A stretch of 64,000 nt of DNA, taken from contig NZ_CP086610.1 in assembly GCF_020883495.1 (NCBI RefSeq), positions 1,965,501-2,029,500 of the forward strand, given 5' to 3'. Position 1 is the first letter of the stretch; every line of letters begins with the position of its first letter. Below the pieces are notes generated by a model, which searched no databases, was not told where the DNA came from, and saw nothing but the letters and a program-made list of their open reading frames with translations. Source of the stretch: Shinella zoogloeoides (GTDB lineage: Bacteria; Pseudomonadota; Alphaproteobacteria; Rhizobiales; Rhizobiaceae). The position numbers and the translations under genes were made by a program. Below are positions 54,462 to 63,519 of the stretch, piece after piece.

Positions 54462-56000
54462 TCAGTCGATGCGCACCGTGACATAGCGCAGCGCCCCGCT
54501 GGGATTGGCGATCATCATCAGCGCGTTGCGGCGGTCCTCCGACTTCAGCTTGGCGACGCGGCTCCTGACTTCCTCCACCGTGGTGACGGTTTCCTGCCCG
54601 ACCTCGACGATCACGTCGCCCGGCGCGATACCCCGCTCGGCGGCAGCCGAATCCGGGGCGACCTCGGTGATCACCACGCCCTTGACGCTTTCCACGATGC
54701 CGAAGGACTTGCGCGCGTCCTCGTCGAGGTCGCCGATGCCCATGCCGAGAACCGTTCCGGTCTTCTTCGGCTCGGCCTGCTCGCCGGTCTCGGGGGTCGC
54801 GCCCTCCTCGGTCGTGCTCTCGTCCTGCGTCGCCTCGGCGCCCGCGTCCTCCGTATCCTCGCCGTCCTCCAGGCGGCCGAGCGTGACCTTGACGGTCATC
54901 TCTTTGCCGTTGCGCAGGATCACGACATCCACCGCCTTGCCGATCGGGCTTTCGGCGACGACGCGCGGCAGGTCGCGCATCTCGTGGACATCCTTGCCGT
55001 CGAAGCGGACGATGACGTCGCCGGTCTGGATCGAGCCGTTATCGACCGGCCCGCCCTTGATGATGCCGGCGACCAGCGCACCCTTGGTCTCGGTCATGCC
55101 GAGGCTTTCGGCGATATCGTCGGTGACGGGCTGGATGCGAACGCCGAGCCAGCCGCGGCGCGTCTCGCCGAAGTCGCGAAGCTGGGTGAAGATGTTCTGC
55201 GCCAGTTCGGTCGGGACGGAGAAGCCGATGCCGATGGAGCCGCCGGAGGGCGAGATGATCGCCGTGTTGATGCCGATGACCTCGCCCTTCATGTTGAAGA
55301 GCGGACCGCCGGAATTGCCGCGGTTGATGGCGGCGTCCGTCTGGATGAAGTTGTCATAGGGGCCGGCATTGATGTTGCGGCCGCGCGCCGAAATGATGCC
55401 GACCGTGACCGAGCCGCCGAGGCCGAACGGATTGCCGATGGCCATCACCCAGTCGCCGATGCGCATGGTGCGGGAATCGCCGAAGGGCACGGCCTTCAGC
55501 GGCGATTTCGGCTCGACCTTCAAAAGCGCAAGGTCCGTCTTCGGGTCCGTGCCGACGAGCTTGGCCTTCAGCTTGGAGCCGTTGGCGAAATTCACCTCGA
55601 TATCGTCCGCGCCCTCGATGACGTGATTGTTCGTGGCGATGAAGCCGGAGGGATCGATGACGAAGCCGGAGCCGAGCGAATTGACCGTCTGCGGCTGGTT
55701 GGAGCCTTCGCCGCCCTCGCCCTTGAAGAAATCGTCGAACAAATCCTGATAGGGCGAGCCTTCCGGCACCTGCGGAACGGGTCCCTTGTCCTCGTCCTTG
55801 ACGTTCTGCGAGGTGGAGATGTTCACCACCGCGTCGAGCAGGCCTTCAGCGAGATCGGCGACGGATTCCGGGCCGGCCGGCTTCACCTCGGCCGCCGCCG
55901 GAACGGCGAGCGGACCTGCCGCGACCAGCGAAAAACTCACCGCGAGCGCGAGCGCCGCGTGGGCTGCGCTGGACCTCGTCTTCAAAGCCATGTTCGGCAT
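54462..56000 (-). CDS. degP: Do-like periplasmic serine protease DegP/HtrA
   Basis: 512 residues. Signal peptide (residues ~1-37, cleavage near AAA-E), trypsin-like domain with catalytic triad His126 (TNNHVI), Asp156 (TDLALLK) and Ser230 (GNSGGPLF), then two PDZ domains (residues ~280-370 and ~425-505). Between the PDZ domains lies an acidic linker rich in Glu, Asp and Thr (about 35 residues). It degrades and holds misfolded envelope proteins. It is the last gene of the hflK-hflC-DUF2065-degP block. ATG 56000; ATG 55991 is an alternative. Confidence 0.95.
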   Translation of the reverse strand: MPNMALKTRSSAAHAALALAVSFSLVAAGPLAVPAAAEVKPAGPESVADLAEGLLDAVVNISTSQNVKDEDKGPVPQVPEGSPYQDLFDDFFKGEGGEGSNQPQTVNSLGSGFVIDPSGFIATNNHVIEGADDIEVNFANGSKLKAKLVGTDPKTDLALLKVEPKSPLKAVPFGDSRTMRIGDWVMAIGNPFGLGGSVTVGIISARGRNINAGPYDNFIQTDAAINRGNSGGPLFNMKGEVIGINTAIISPSGGSIGIGFSVPTELAQNIFTQLRDFGETRRGWLGVRIQPVTDDIAESLGMTETKGALVAGIIKGGPVDNGSIQTGDVIVRFDGKDVHEMRDLPRVVAESPIGKAVDVVILRNGKEMTVKVTLGRLEDGEDTEDAGAEATQDESTTEEGATPETGEQAEPKKTGTVLGMGIGDLDEDARKSFGIVESVKGVVITEVAPDSAAAERGIAPGDVIVEVGQETVTTVEEVRSRVAKLKSEDRRNALMMIANPSGALRYVTVRID

Positions 56001-56115
56001 CCTCTTTGTCTTGCTGTCACGGCGAGTGTTTGCCCCGGATACGGCAAAAATCAGTCCGCTATAATGATTTGCCGCGAAGTCTTGCCCGTCTTCGCCCCTG
56101 CCCGCAAGGGCGCTT

Positions 56116-56304
56116 TCATACGCCGCGAATGAACCACACCATCAGGACGCCGAGGGCGACGGCGACGAGACCGGAGGTTCGAAGCTGGTTTTCCGGAATC
56201 TGCGGCAGATATTCCGCCATGCGCTTCAAAGCCGAAGGGGCCAGTGCGTACACCAGCCCCTCGATGATCATGAAGAACGCGATCCCCGTCAGGAAATCGG
56301 ACAT
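56116..56304 (-). CDS. DUF2065 small membrane protein
   Basis: 62 residues, mostly two membrane helices (LTGIAFFMIIEGLVYALAPS and TSGLVAVALGVLMVWF) joined by a short loop (KRMAEYLPQIPENQLR). The family is regularly encoded next to hflC; a role in the HflKC-FtsH complex is suspected but unproven. Starts 11 bases after the hflC stop. Its start ATG 56304 was chosen over an upstream frame because a GAAGCG stretch follows hflC and homologues begin MSDF. Confidence 0.85.
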   Translation of the reverse strand: MSDFLTGIAFFMIIEGLVYALAPSALKRMAEYLPQIPENQLRTSGLVAVALGVLMVWFIRGV

Positions 56305-56314
56305 GGAAGCGTTC

Positions 56315-57256
56315 TCAGTTTGCCGTGGAGGGCGTCGCCGCCGCGCCGTTCGTCGCACCCGAGGCGGCCGCCGGCCTTCTGCCCGAGGCATCCTCGAAGA
56401 AGCGGAAGAACTCCGAACGCGGCGACAGGACGAGCGTCGTGTCGGGCGAGTTCATCGAGTCGCGATAGGCGATCATCGAGCGATAGAACTCGAAGAAGTC
56501 CTCGTCCTGCGAGAAGGCTTCGCCGAAGACGCGATTGCGCTCGCCGTCGCCCTCGCCTCGCAGGATTTCCGAATCGCGCTGGGCAGCGGCCACGAACTCG
56601 ACGACCTGACGATCGGCGATGGCGCGGCGGCGCTGGCCTTCTTCGTTACCGCGGGCGCGGATGAGTTCGGCTTCGGCAAGACGCTCGGCCTTCATGCGGT
56701 CGTAGGTCTGCTGCGAGACTTCCTGCGTCAGGTCCGTACGGCGGATGCGCACGTCGGAGATGGTGAGGCCGAGGTTGGAGGCGTCGTTCGCCAGTTCGCC
56801 GCGCACTTCACGCATCATCGAAGCGCGCTCTTCCGAAAGGGCGGATTCGAAGCCGCGCAGGCCGTAGACCCGGCGCAGCGCCGCGTCGAGACGGGTGCGC
56901 AGGCGCGCTTCCGCCGATTCCCGGTCGCCCGAGACTGCTTCGCGGAAGCGGCGGGCATCCGTGATCTTGTAGACCACGAAGGCATCGACCTCATAGAACT
57001 TGCCGCCCGAAACCTGGACGCGGATGTCGTCGAGGTCGAAGCGCAGCGCCTGGTCCTGGATATACTGGACGCTGTCGGCATCCATGAAGCCGAAGGGCAG
57101 CTTGAAATAGAGGCCCGGCTCGGACTTGACGTCCTGAATCTGGCCGAAGCGGATGACGATCGCCTGCTGGCGCTCGTTCACGACGAACACCGACGAATAG
57201 ACGATGAAGAGAAGAACGCCGGCGGCGATCAGGATGGCCGTTACGCGATTGCCCAT
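56315..57256 (-). CDS. hflC: HflC, subunit of the HflKC membrane complex
   Basis: 313 residues. One N-terminal membrane anchor (residues ~7-25), then a prohibitin/SPFH domain (QQAIVIRFGQIQDV) and a coiled coil. It forms large cages with HflK that enclose and restrain FtsH protease. ATG overlaps the hflK stop by one base (TAATG). The C-terminus is Ala/Pro-rich (RRPAAASGATNGA). Confidence 0.95.
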   Translation of the reverse strand: MGNRVTAILIAAGVLLFIVYSSVFVVNERQQAIVIRFGQIQDVKSEPGLYFKLPFGFMDADSVQYIQDQALRFDLDDIRVQVSGGKFYEVDAFVVYKITDARRFREAVSGDRESAEARLRTRLDAALRRVYGLRGFESALSEERASMMREVRGELANDASNLGLTISDVRIRRTDLTQEVSQQTYDRMKAERLAEAELIRARGNEEGQRRRAIADRQVVEFVAAAQRDSEILRGEGDGERNRVFGEAFSQDEDFFEFYRSMIAYRDSMNSPDTTLVLSPRSEFFRFFEDASGRRPAAASGATNGAAATPSTAN

Positions 57257-58374
57257 TACTGAGTGCCTCCCGCCTGCTGGCCGGTCGTCCGGCCAAGTTC
57301 GTTGAGGGGAAGGAAGGGAACCACGCCCTGTCCGTTCTGCTGCTCGTCGATGATGACCTTCTTGGAGCTCTTCATCACGCCTTCCATGGTTTCAAGGAAG
57401 AGACGCTTGCGCGTCACGTCGGGAGCGGCCTTGTACTGCTCGTAGATGGAAAGGAAGCGTGCCGCTTCACCTTCCGCTTCCTTGACGACGCGGTCCTTGT
57501 AGGCGGCCGCCTCTTCGCGGATCTGCGCGGCCTGACCGCGGGCAAGACCCAGCTTCTGGTTGGCGTACTGGTTGGCTTCCTCGACGAAGCGGTCCTCGTC
57601 CTGCTCGGCGCGCTGCACTTCGTCGAACGCGTCGGCCACTTCGCGCGGCGGGGCCGCATCCTCGATGGCGACGGTGTTGATGGAAATGCCGGCGCCATAG
57701 GCGTCCATGGTCGCCTGGATCGTCGACTTCACGCCTTCGGCGATGGCCTGACGGTTGTCGCGGAAGATATCCTGCGCCGGACGGCGGCCGACGACTTCGC
57801 GCATGGCGCTTTCGGAGACCTGCTGCAGCGTTTCGGCCGGATATTCGAGGTTGAAGAGGTAGGCCTGCGGATCGGTGACGGAATAGAGCACCGAGAACTG
57901 CACGTTCACGATGTTCTGGTCGCCCGTCAGCATCAGGCCGGAGCTGTCGGAATTCGACGATGCCGTGCGGCGGCCGATATTCTGCTGCTGCTCGGTGATC
58001 TTGACGACTTCGACGGTCTCGAACGGCCACATGTGGAAATGCAGGCCGGGCATGGAGACTTCCTGCTTCGGCTTGCCGAAGCGCAACTCGACGCCGCGCT
58101 CGTCCGGCTGGACGGTGTAGATGGCGTTCATCAGCCAGAAGACGCCGAGAAGCAGGAGCGCGATGACCACGATGCCGCCGTTGAAACCGCCGGGCATGAC
58201 GTTCTTGAGCTGGTCCTGGCCACGCCGGATGATTTCCTCAAGGTCGGGCGGGCCGCCATTGCCGCCGCCACCGCCGCGCGGGCGGTTCGGTCCCTGCCCC
58301 CACGGTCCTTGATTGTTTCCACCGCCGCCGCCGCCCCAAGGGCCGCCGCCGCCGTTCTGATTGCTCCAGGGCAT
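57256..58374 (-). CDS. hflK: HflK, subunit of the HflKC membrane complex
   Basis: 372 residues. N-terminal 40 residues are Gly-rich (GGGGPWGGGGGGNNQGPWG), membrane helix at about 67-86 (VVIALLLLGVFWLMNAIY), SPFH domain and a coiled coil ending in a Gln/Gly-rich tail. Together with HflC it regulates FtsH. ATG 58374; an upstream in-frame extension has no ribosome-binding site. The folA gene ends 198 bases upstream. Confidence 0.95.
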   Translation of the reverse strand: MPWSNQNGGGGPWGGGGGGNNQGPWGQGPNRPRGGGGGNGGPPDLEEIIRRGQDQLKNVMPGGFNGGIVVIALLLLGVFWLMNAIYTVQPDERGVELRFGKPKQEVSMPGLHFHMWPFETVEVVKITEQQQNIGRRTASSNSDSSGLMLTGDQNIVNVQFSVLYSVTDPQAYLFNLEYPAETLQQVSESAMREVVGRRPAQDIFRDNRQAIAEGVKSTIQATMDAYGAGISINTVAIEDAAPPREVADAFDEVQRAEQDEDRFVEEANQYANQKLGLARGQAAQIREEAAAYKDRVVKEAEGEAARFLSIYEQYKAAPDVTRKRLFLETMEGVMKSSKKVIIDEQQNGQGVVPFLPLNELGRTTGQQAGGTQ

Positions 58375-58572
58375 CAATACCTCTTTCGTTAAATCCCCTT
58401 GAAGCGTTCCCGCCAAACGCGAAAACGCCCCATCGCTTGTTCTGAGCGTTTCGCAGATTGTTTCGCCGCGCAACGCTAGGTGAACCCGTTATAGGTATCC
58501 CACGGGCACCTTTCAACAAATCCGCGGCGCGTTGCGCGCCCGTGCGGCAAAATAGTTCGTGATCGACGCGCC

Positions 58573-59094
58573 TTATGCGGATGTTTTCCGACGCCAGGTG
58601 ACGAAACGCATGGCGTGGCTGTCCTTTTCGCCCTGCGGAATGGGTTCTTCCACAACCTTCTCGAAGACGGCAGGGTCGATTGCGGGAAAGCGCGTGTCGC
58701 CCTCCACATCCGCCTCGACATGGGTGACATGCAGGATATCGGCCCGGTCGAAGACCTGCGCATAGATTTGTCCGCCGCCGATGACGCAGATCTCGTCCAC
58801 GCCGAGCAGCCGCGCCTCGCGCCCCGCCACGGCCAGCCCCTCGTCGAGCGAGGCGACGACATCCGCGCCGGGCGCGGAGAACGCCGTGTCGCGGGTGACG
58901 ACGATGTTCGGGCGTCCCGGCAACGGGCGGCCGATCGACTCCCAGGTCTTGCGGCCCATCAGCACCGGCTTGCCGAGCGTCAGTTGCTTGAAGCGCTTCA
59001 GGTCCGACGGAAGCCGCCATGGCAGGTCGCCATCGCGGCCGATGACGCCGTTCCGCGCGACTGCGACGACGAGGACGATCTTGGCTTGGCTCAT
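58573..59094 (-). CDS. folA: Dihydrofolate reductase
   Basis: 173 residues. NADPH-dependent reduction of dihydrofolate to tetrahydrofolate. IVLVVAVARNGVIGRDGDLPWRLPSD contains the catalytic Asp (Asp30 region), and GRKTWESIGRPLPGRPNIV binds NADPH. Lies 15 bases after thyA, whose product dihydrofolate is its substrate, in the same transcript. Confidence 0.95.
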   Translation of the reverse strand: MSQAKIVLVVAVARNGVIGRDGDLPWRLPSDLKRFKQLTLGKPVLMGRKTWESIGRPLPGRPNIVVTRDTAFSAPGADVVASLDEGLAVAGREARLLGVDEICVIGGGQIYAQVFDRADILHVTHVEADVEGDTRFPAIDPAVFEKVVEEPIPQGEKDSHAMRFVTWRRKTSA

Positions 59095-59109
59095 GCGGCT
59101 TTCCCGAAA

Positions 59110-59904
59110 TCAGACGGCGATGGGCGCCTTGATGCTTGAATCGGCTTCATAGCCGACCAGTTCGAAGTCCTCGAATTTGAAGGAGAAAAGGTCCTTCACA
59201 TCGGGGTTGATCTTCATGAAGGGCAACGGCTTCGGCGTGCGCGTCATCTGCGTGCGCACCTGCTCGAAATGGTTGGCGTAGATATGGGCGTCGCCGAGCG
59301 TATGCACGAAATCGCCGGGCTGGAGGCCCGTCACCTGCGCCACCATCATGGTCAGCAGCGCATAGGAGGCGATGTTGAAGGGCACGCCGAGGAAGATATC
59401 GGCGGAGCGCTGGTAGAGCTGGCAGGAGAGCCTGCCGTCCGCAACGTAGAACTGGAACAGGCAATGGCACGGCGGCAGCGCCATTTCGTCGACCAGCGCC
59501 GGGTTCCAGGCCGAGACGATATGGCGGCGCGAGTTCGGATTGTTCCGGATGCTGTCGACCACCGCGACGATCTGGTCGAGATGGCGGCCGTCATGGGTCG
59601 GCCAGGAGCGCCACTGGTAGCCGTAGACCGGGCCGAGATCGCCGTTGGCGTCCGCCCATTCGTCCCAGATGGTCACGCCGTTGTCGCGCAGATAGGCGAT
59701 GTTGGTGTCGCCCTTCAGGAACCACAGCAGTTCATGGATGATGGAGCGCAGGTGCAGCTTCTTGGTGGTCAGCACCGGGAAACCTTCGGCAAGGTCGAAG
59801 CGCATCTGGTAGCCGAAGACGCCGCGCGTGCCCGTGCCGGTCCGGTCCCCGCGGTCGGAGCCGTTTTCCATCACATGGGCGAGAAGGTCGAGATATTGCT
59901 GCAT
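59110..59904 (-). CDS. thyA: Thymidylate synthase
   Basis: 264 residues, the standard length. Catalytic Cys146 is in the PPCHCLFQF motif; [16 protein letters not shown] and DPKPLPFM-like segments bind dUMP and folate. It makes dTMP from dUMP with methylenetetrahydrofolate, which is oxidised to dihydrofolate. First gene of the thyA-folA pair. Confidence 0.97.
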   Translation of the reverse strand: MQQYLDLLAHVMENGSDRGDRTGTGTRGVFGYQMRFDLAEGFPVLTTKKLHLRSIIHELLWFLKGDTNIAYLRDNGVTIWDEWADANGDLGPVYGYQWRSWPTHDGRHLDQIVAVVDSIRNNPNSRRHIVSAWNPALVDEMALPPCHCLFQFYVADGRLSCQLYQRSADIFLGVPFNIASYALLTMMVAQVTGLQPGDFVHTLGDAHIYANHFEQVRTQMTRTPKPLPFMKINPDVKDLFSFKFEDFELVGYEADSSIKAPIAV

Positions 59905-59991
59905 GACCGCCGTCGATTCGTTGTCCAGCGTAAGATACTAGAGCCGAAGCGGCGGCGGCCAAAGGGTGAAATGGATTTTTCCCGGCTTTCC

Positions 59992-60303
59992 TCAGGCAAG
60001 CGCGCCGAGTTTTCCGAGTTCCTTGGCGGTGAGGTAGTAGAAGGTCACGCGCGATTTGGTACGGTCGTCGGCCATCGCCTTGCACACCGCCTCGACCGCC
60101 TTGTCGGCGGCATCCCCGGTAATGCCGAGCTTCTTGCCGCACCACTTCTCCTTGACGCGGCCCAGCTCTTCGGGATCGGTGCAGGAGACCAGGGAGGAGT
60201 CACGGTTGCGCAAGGCAATGCCGAGATGGGTCACGATCTTCTTGACGATGGCCTCGTCGGCACCGCTGTCATACTTGCGGACATTTGCGAGATAGTCGGT
60301 CAT
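59992..60303 (-). CDS. DUF2853 family protein
   Basis: 103 residues: MTDYLANVRKYDSGADEAIV at the start and KSRVTFYYLTAKELGKL near the end are the family's signatures. Small, soluble, largely helical; no known function. Upstream of thyA with an 87-base gap, same strand. AGGAGAC ribosome-binding site before ATG 60303. Confidence 0.85.
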   Translation of the reverse strand: MTDYLANVRKYDSGADEAIVKKIVTHLGIALRNRDSSLVSCTDPEELGRVKEKWCGKKLGITGDAADKAVEAVCKAMADDRTKSRVTFYYLTAKELGKLGALA

Positions 60304-60537
60304 GCTGTCTCCTCTACGGTCACTGGGCGTCCGTCATCATGATGGACATGCCGCGCCGCCATGTTTTCACGCCGGAATGGCAAGTCAAGCACGAATGAAT
60401 GCTCCGTCCGCCGAATGCGCGATCATCACATCGCTCGGTTTTACTTCGCCATTTTTGCACTTTCTGAAGGAATAGGCCGTAAAGGTGCCTCATGCGGCCA
60501 AAGGTGGACATGCCGCGGGCAACGACGGTAGCGGCAG

Positions 60538-61866
60538 GTGAGCAAGGCCGAAGACTATTCGCAGAAATTCTGGCTGGCCTACGGCATAGCCTGCCTCGCC
60601 GTGGCAGGAATGTCGTTCGGCTGGGGCGTCGTCTTCGCGCTGCGGCATGCCTGGGCGCTCGTCGCCATCGATATCGCCGTCATCGCCGTCGCCCTCATGA
60701 GCTTTATGCTCGCGCGCCGGCGCCGGCTTTCGGCAGCCCTGCTCTTCTCGCAGGCCTCGTTCCTGGCCATCATCCTCGTATTCTGTCTCGTCTTCGACGT
60801 GCCGAACGGCGTGGCGCCGCGCGTCACGCACCTTTTCCTCCTTGTCCTCGCCCTGCTCGGCTACATCAACTACCAGCGGGAGCGCTCGCGCTTCCAGTTC
60901 GCCGTCATCGCGCTCTGCCTCCTCTCCTTCGTGGTGTTCGCCAGCACCCATGTCTCCGTGCCCTTCGCCCGGCCGATTCCGGACGAATTCCGCACCCTCG
61001 GCACCTGGATCAATTCGATCATCGCCGTCGCCATGCTGTGCGGCGCGATCTACGTGATGCGGCTGAAATTCGCCCGGAACCTGGACATCGCGCGCGATAT
61101 CAGGAGCGCGCTCACAAACCGGGAATTCGAGCTGTTCTACCAGCCGCAGGTCGACGAAGCCGGCGTGACGACCGGCGCGGAAGCCCTGCTGCGCCGCAGG
61201 CGGCCGGATGGCGGCCATATCCCGCCGGCCGCGTTCATCCCCGCCGCCGAGCAGGCGGGCCTGATGCCGGAAATCGGCGACTGGGTGCTGGGCGAAGCCT
61301 GCCGGACCCTCGCCTTCTGGCAGCAGGACCCGGCGACACGCCATCTGAAACTGGCGATCAACGTCAATGCCGACCAGTTCATGAAGCCGGATTTCGTCGA
61401 TACCCTGATGGCGCGCATCGCCGCGCGCGACCTGGACCCGACCCGCCTCAAGCTGGAACTGACCGAAAGCATGATGGCCGCCGATATCGACATCGTGGCG
61501 GAAAAGATGCGCGCGCTGAGCGCCGCCGGCATCACCATCTCGCTCGACGACTTCGGCACCGGCTATTCCTCGCTCAGCCACCTGCGCCGCCTGCCGGTCC
61601 ACGAAATCAAGATCGACCGCTCCTTCGTGCAGGAAGCGCCGGAGAGCAAGCGCAACCGCATCCTCTTGAAAAGCATCTTCGACATTGCCGGCATGCTGGA
61701 ATTCTCGGTCGTCGCCGAGGGCATCGAGACGAAGGAACAGTTGCTGCTGCTGCAATCTTACGGCTGCACCGCCTTCCAGGGCTATTATTTCGGCCGCCCC
61801 GTGCCCTTTGCCGAGTTCCAGAAACAATGGATCGGCGAACCGCCGCCGCCGGCCGCAAGCGCCTGA
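60538..61866 (+). CDS. Membrane-anchored EAL-domain c-di-GMP phosphodiesterase
   Basis: 442 residues from a GTG at 60538. Five membrane helices (residues ~10-175), then an EAL domain without a GGDEF partner. Catalytic residues are intact: Glu215 of EALLR, Asn275, Glu310 (LTES), Asp337/338 (DDFGTGYSS), Lys358 (IKID) and Glu394 (VAEGIE). It should hydrolyse c-di-GMP to pGpG at the inner face of the membrane and favour motility over biofilm. Single gene; the signal is presumably sensed by the membrane part. Confidence 0.9.
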   Translation: MSKAEDYSQKFWLAYGIACLAVAGMSFGWGVVFALRHAWALVAIDIAVIAVALMSFMLARRRRLSAALLFSQASFLAIILVFCLVFDVPNGVAPRVTHLFLLVLALLGYINYQRERSRFQFAVIALCLLSFVVFASTHVSVPFARPIPDEFRTLGTWINSIIAVAMLCGAIYVMRLKFARNLDIARDIRSALTNREFELFYQPQVDEAGVTTGAEALLRRRRPDGGHIPPAAFIPAAEQAGLMPEIGDWVLGEACRTLAFWQQDPATRHLKLAINVNADQFMKPDFVDTLMARIAARDLDPTRLKLELTESMMAADIDIVAEKMRALSAAGITISLDDFGTGYSSLSHLRRLPVHEIKIDRSFVQEAPESKRNRILLKSIFDIAGMLEFSVVAEGIETKEQLLLLQSYGCTAFQGYYFGRPVPFAEFQKQWIGEPPPPAASA

Positions 61867-61934
61867 CCCGGCTTCGAAAAAATCCCTGTCACAAAGCCCT
61901 TTCCTTGCGCGGCGGGAATGCCTATATGTGAGGT

Positions 61935-62290
61935 GCTGCTTCGGCAGCTATGGCAATAAACGGGCGGTGTAATAAACCCATTGGACCCGGGGGCGGTACC
62001 CGGCGCCTCCACCAAAAACCGGTCGACCTTGACGGACCGGCTTTTGATGGGGGCGAAATAGGATCGACAAGGGCGTAAAGATCGACTTTTTGCTCGGCAT
62101 TGTACCACCGTTATCGGGCTAAACTTGTAGTTGCAAACGACAACTATGCGGAAGCTCGTCTCGCTGCTTAATCGCGGTGTGACACTTCACTCAAAGTCCT
62201 GACGGGTCGCACCGGCAGGCGGGGTCCGAAGGCACCTGGCAACAGAAGCCTTCACCTTCTCCAATCCCTTGAAATGGTCTATAGCTGTGC
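61935..62290 (+). ncRNA. ssrA: Transfer-messenger RNA, circularly permuted two-piece form
   Basis: In alphaproteobacteria the acceptor piece is encoded before the coding piece. Here the acceptor piece (about 61935-62014) ends with the T-arm and CGCCTCC-ACCA; the coding piece starts at 62049 with GGGGGCGAAATAGGATCGAC. Its first seven bases pair with CGCCTCC. The tag frame at 62133-62171 encodes ANDNYAEARLAA and a TAA, preceded by the resume context GTAGTTGCA. The spacer between the pieces is cut out in vivo. A -10 TATATG lies at 61923. The ends of the pieces are approximate. Confidence 0.93.
62133..62171 (+). other. tmRNA tag-peptide frame
   Basis: GCA AAC GAC AAC TAT GCG GAA GCT CGT CTC GCT GCT TAA encodes the proteolysis tag ANDNYAEARLAA; the terminal LAA is recognised by ClpX and the middle part by SspB, encoded 200 bases downstream. 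Confidence 0.93.
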
Positions 62291-62366
62291 CAGATGACTC
62301 GTGCCGGAAGGCATGAGAAAAACGAAGAATGCCTGAATACAAAGGCAGGAAGAAAGACAGGAACGG

Positions 62367-62888
62367 ATGGCGCAAGACCACATTCGCTACGACATTCTCG
62401 CCCAGGACGCGCTGCGCAGCGTCATTCGCAAGGTTTTGTCCGAGGTTGCGGTCACGGGCCACCTGCCCGGCGAGCACCATTTCTTCATTACCTTCCTCAC
62501 CAACGCCCCGGGCGTGCGCATCTCGCAGCACCTCAAGGCCAAGTATGCGGAACAGATGACCATCGTCGTCCAGCACCAGTTCTGGGACCTCAAGGTCACC
62601 GAGAGCCTGTTCGAGATCGGCCTCTCCTTCTCCGACACGCCCGAAAAGCTGGTCATCCCCTTCAACGCCATCCGCGGCTTCTACGACCCGTCCGTCAGCT
62701 TCGAGCTGGAATTCGACGTGCCGGCCGCCGAGGAAGAGGATGAGGATCACTCCGCGGAGATCACCGCCTACCCCGCCGCCCCGGAAAAGGCCGAGGATTC
62801 CGGTGAGGAGCCCGTGCCGCCGACTGGTGGCGACAACAACAAGGGCGGTTCGGTCGTCTCGCTCGATTCCTTCCGCAAGAAGAACTGA
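62367..62888 (+). CDS. sspB: Alpha-type SspB adaptor for ClpXP
   Basis: 173 residues. It binds ssrA-tagged proteins and delivers them to ClpXP. The N-terminal Sm-like domain (HFFITFLTNAPGVRIS, TIVVQHQFWDLKV, FNAIRGFYDPSVSFELEF; about 115 residues) is followed by an acidic linker and the ClpX-binding tail VVSLDSFRKKN. Located right after the ssrA gene, whose tag it recognises. ATG 62367. Confidence 0.93.
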   Translation: MAQDHIRYDILAQDALRSVIRKVLSEVAVTGHLPGEHHFFITFLTNAPGVRISQHLKAKYAEQMTIVVQHQFWDLKVTESLFEIGLSFSDTPEKLVIPFNAIRGFYDPSVSFELEFDVPAAEEEDEDHSAEITAYPAAPEKAEDSGEEPVPPTGGDNNKGGSVVSLDSFRKKN

Positions 62889-62897
62889 GCCTTTCCG

Positions 62898-63110
62898 ATG
62901 AGCGGCGACGTCGTCAATCTCCGCCAGTTCCGCAAGCAGAAGGCCCGCTCCGACAAGGAGAAGGCGGCCGAGCAGAACCGCATCGCCTTCGGCCGGACCA
63001 AGGCGGAGAAGACGCTGACACGCGCCCTTAACGAGAAGGCGGAAAAGACGCTCGATCAGGGCCGCCTTGAGCGGCCTGACGGCGAACGACCCGACGACGC
63101 GGCGGACTGA
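62898..63110 (+). CDS. DUF4169 family protein
   Basis: 70 residues, strongly charged (Lys, Arg, Glu) and helical: GDVVNLRQFRKQKARSDKEK is the family start. Nine bases after sspB, so it is in the same transcript. No known function. Confidence 0.82.
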   Translation: MSGDVVNLRQFRKQKARSDKEKAAEQNRIAFGRTKAEKTLTRALNEKAEKTLDQGRLERPDGERPDDAAD

Positions 63111-63239
63111 CTTTCCCCGCGATCTCAAAGTCTTGCCGGGAAAACCGGAATCAACCTGACAATCGCCTCGCGTGTTTTCACGCCGTTTCGGCCTGTGTGC
63201 TTCCGCCGGAAGCACACACCATCGTCCTGCAGGGAAAGC

Positions 63240-63491
63240 ATGATCCGCAAATATTCGACCACCCTGCACGGCCATCGCACGAGCTTCTCGCTCGAACCGG
63301 CCTTCCATGACGAGTTGAAGGGCATCGCCGAGGAGCGTGGCCTGACGCTCGCCGCGCTGCTGCGCGAGATCGACGATACGCGCGGCCCCGACGACAATCT
63401 TTCCTCAGCGCTGCGCCTGCATGTGCTGGAATGGCTGAAACAGAAGGCCGGCAGCGTTTCCGCTGAGGACGGGCACGCACCCTCGGCGTAA
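63240..63491 (+). CDS. Ribbon-helix-helix domain protein
   Basis: 83 residues from ATG 63240 (AGGGAAAGC upstream). A short RHH_4-type fold: beta strand HGHRTSFSLEPAFHDELKGI followed by two helices (RGLTLAALLREIDD). Such proteins bind DNA as dimers and often act as antitoxin-like repressors; no toxin gene is next to it. Same strand and cluster as sspB and the DUF4169 gene. Confidence 0.82.
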   Translation: MIRKYSTTLHGHRTSFSLEPAFHDELKGIAEERGLTLAALLREIDDTRGPDDNLSSALRLHVLEWLKQKAGSVSAEDGHAPSA

Positions 63492-63519
63492 AGCCGCCGC
63501 GCGCCCTCTTGGAAATACC

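Noticed and set aside
63240..63491. Toxin-antitoxin system with the ribbon-helix-helix protein as antitoxin
   Set aside because: No toxin-like gene is adjacent on either side; the neighbours are sspB/DUF4169 and an AsmA-like gene.
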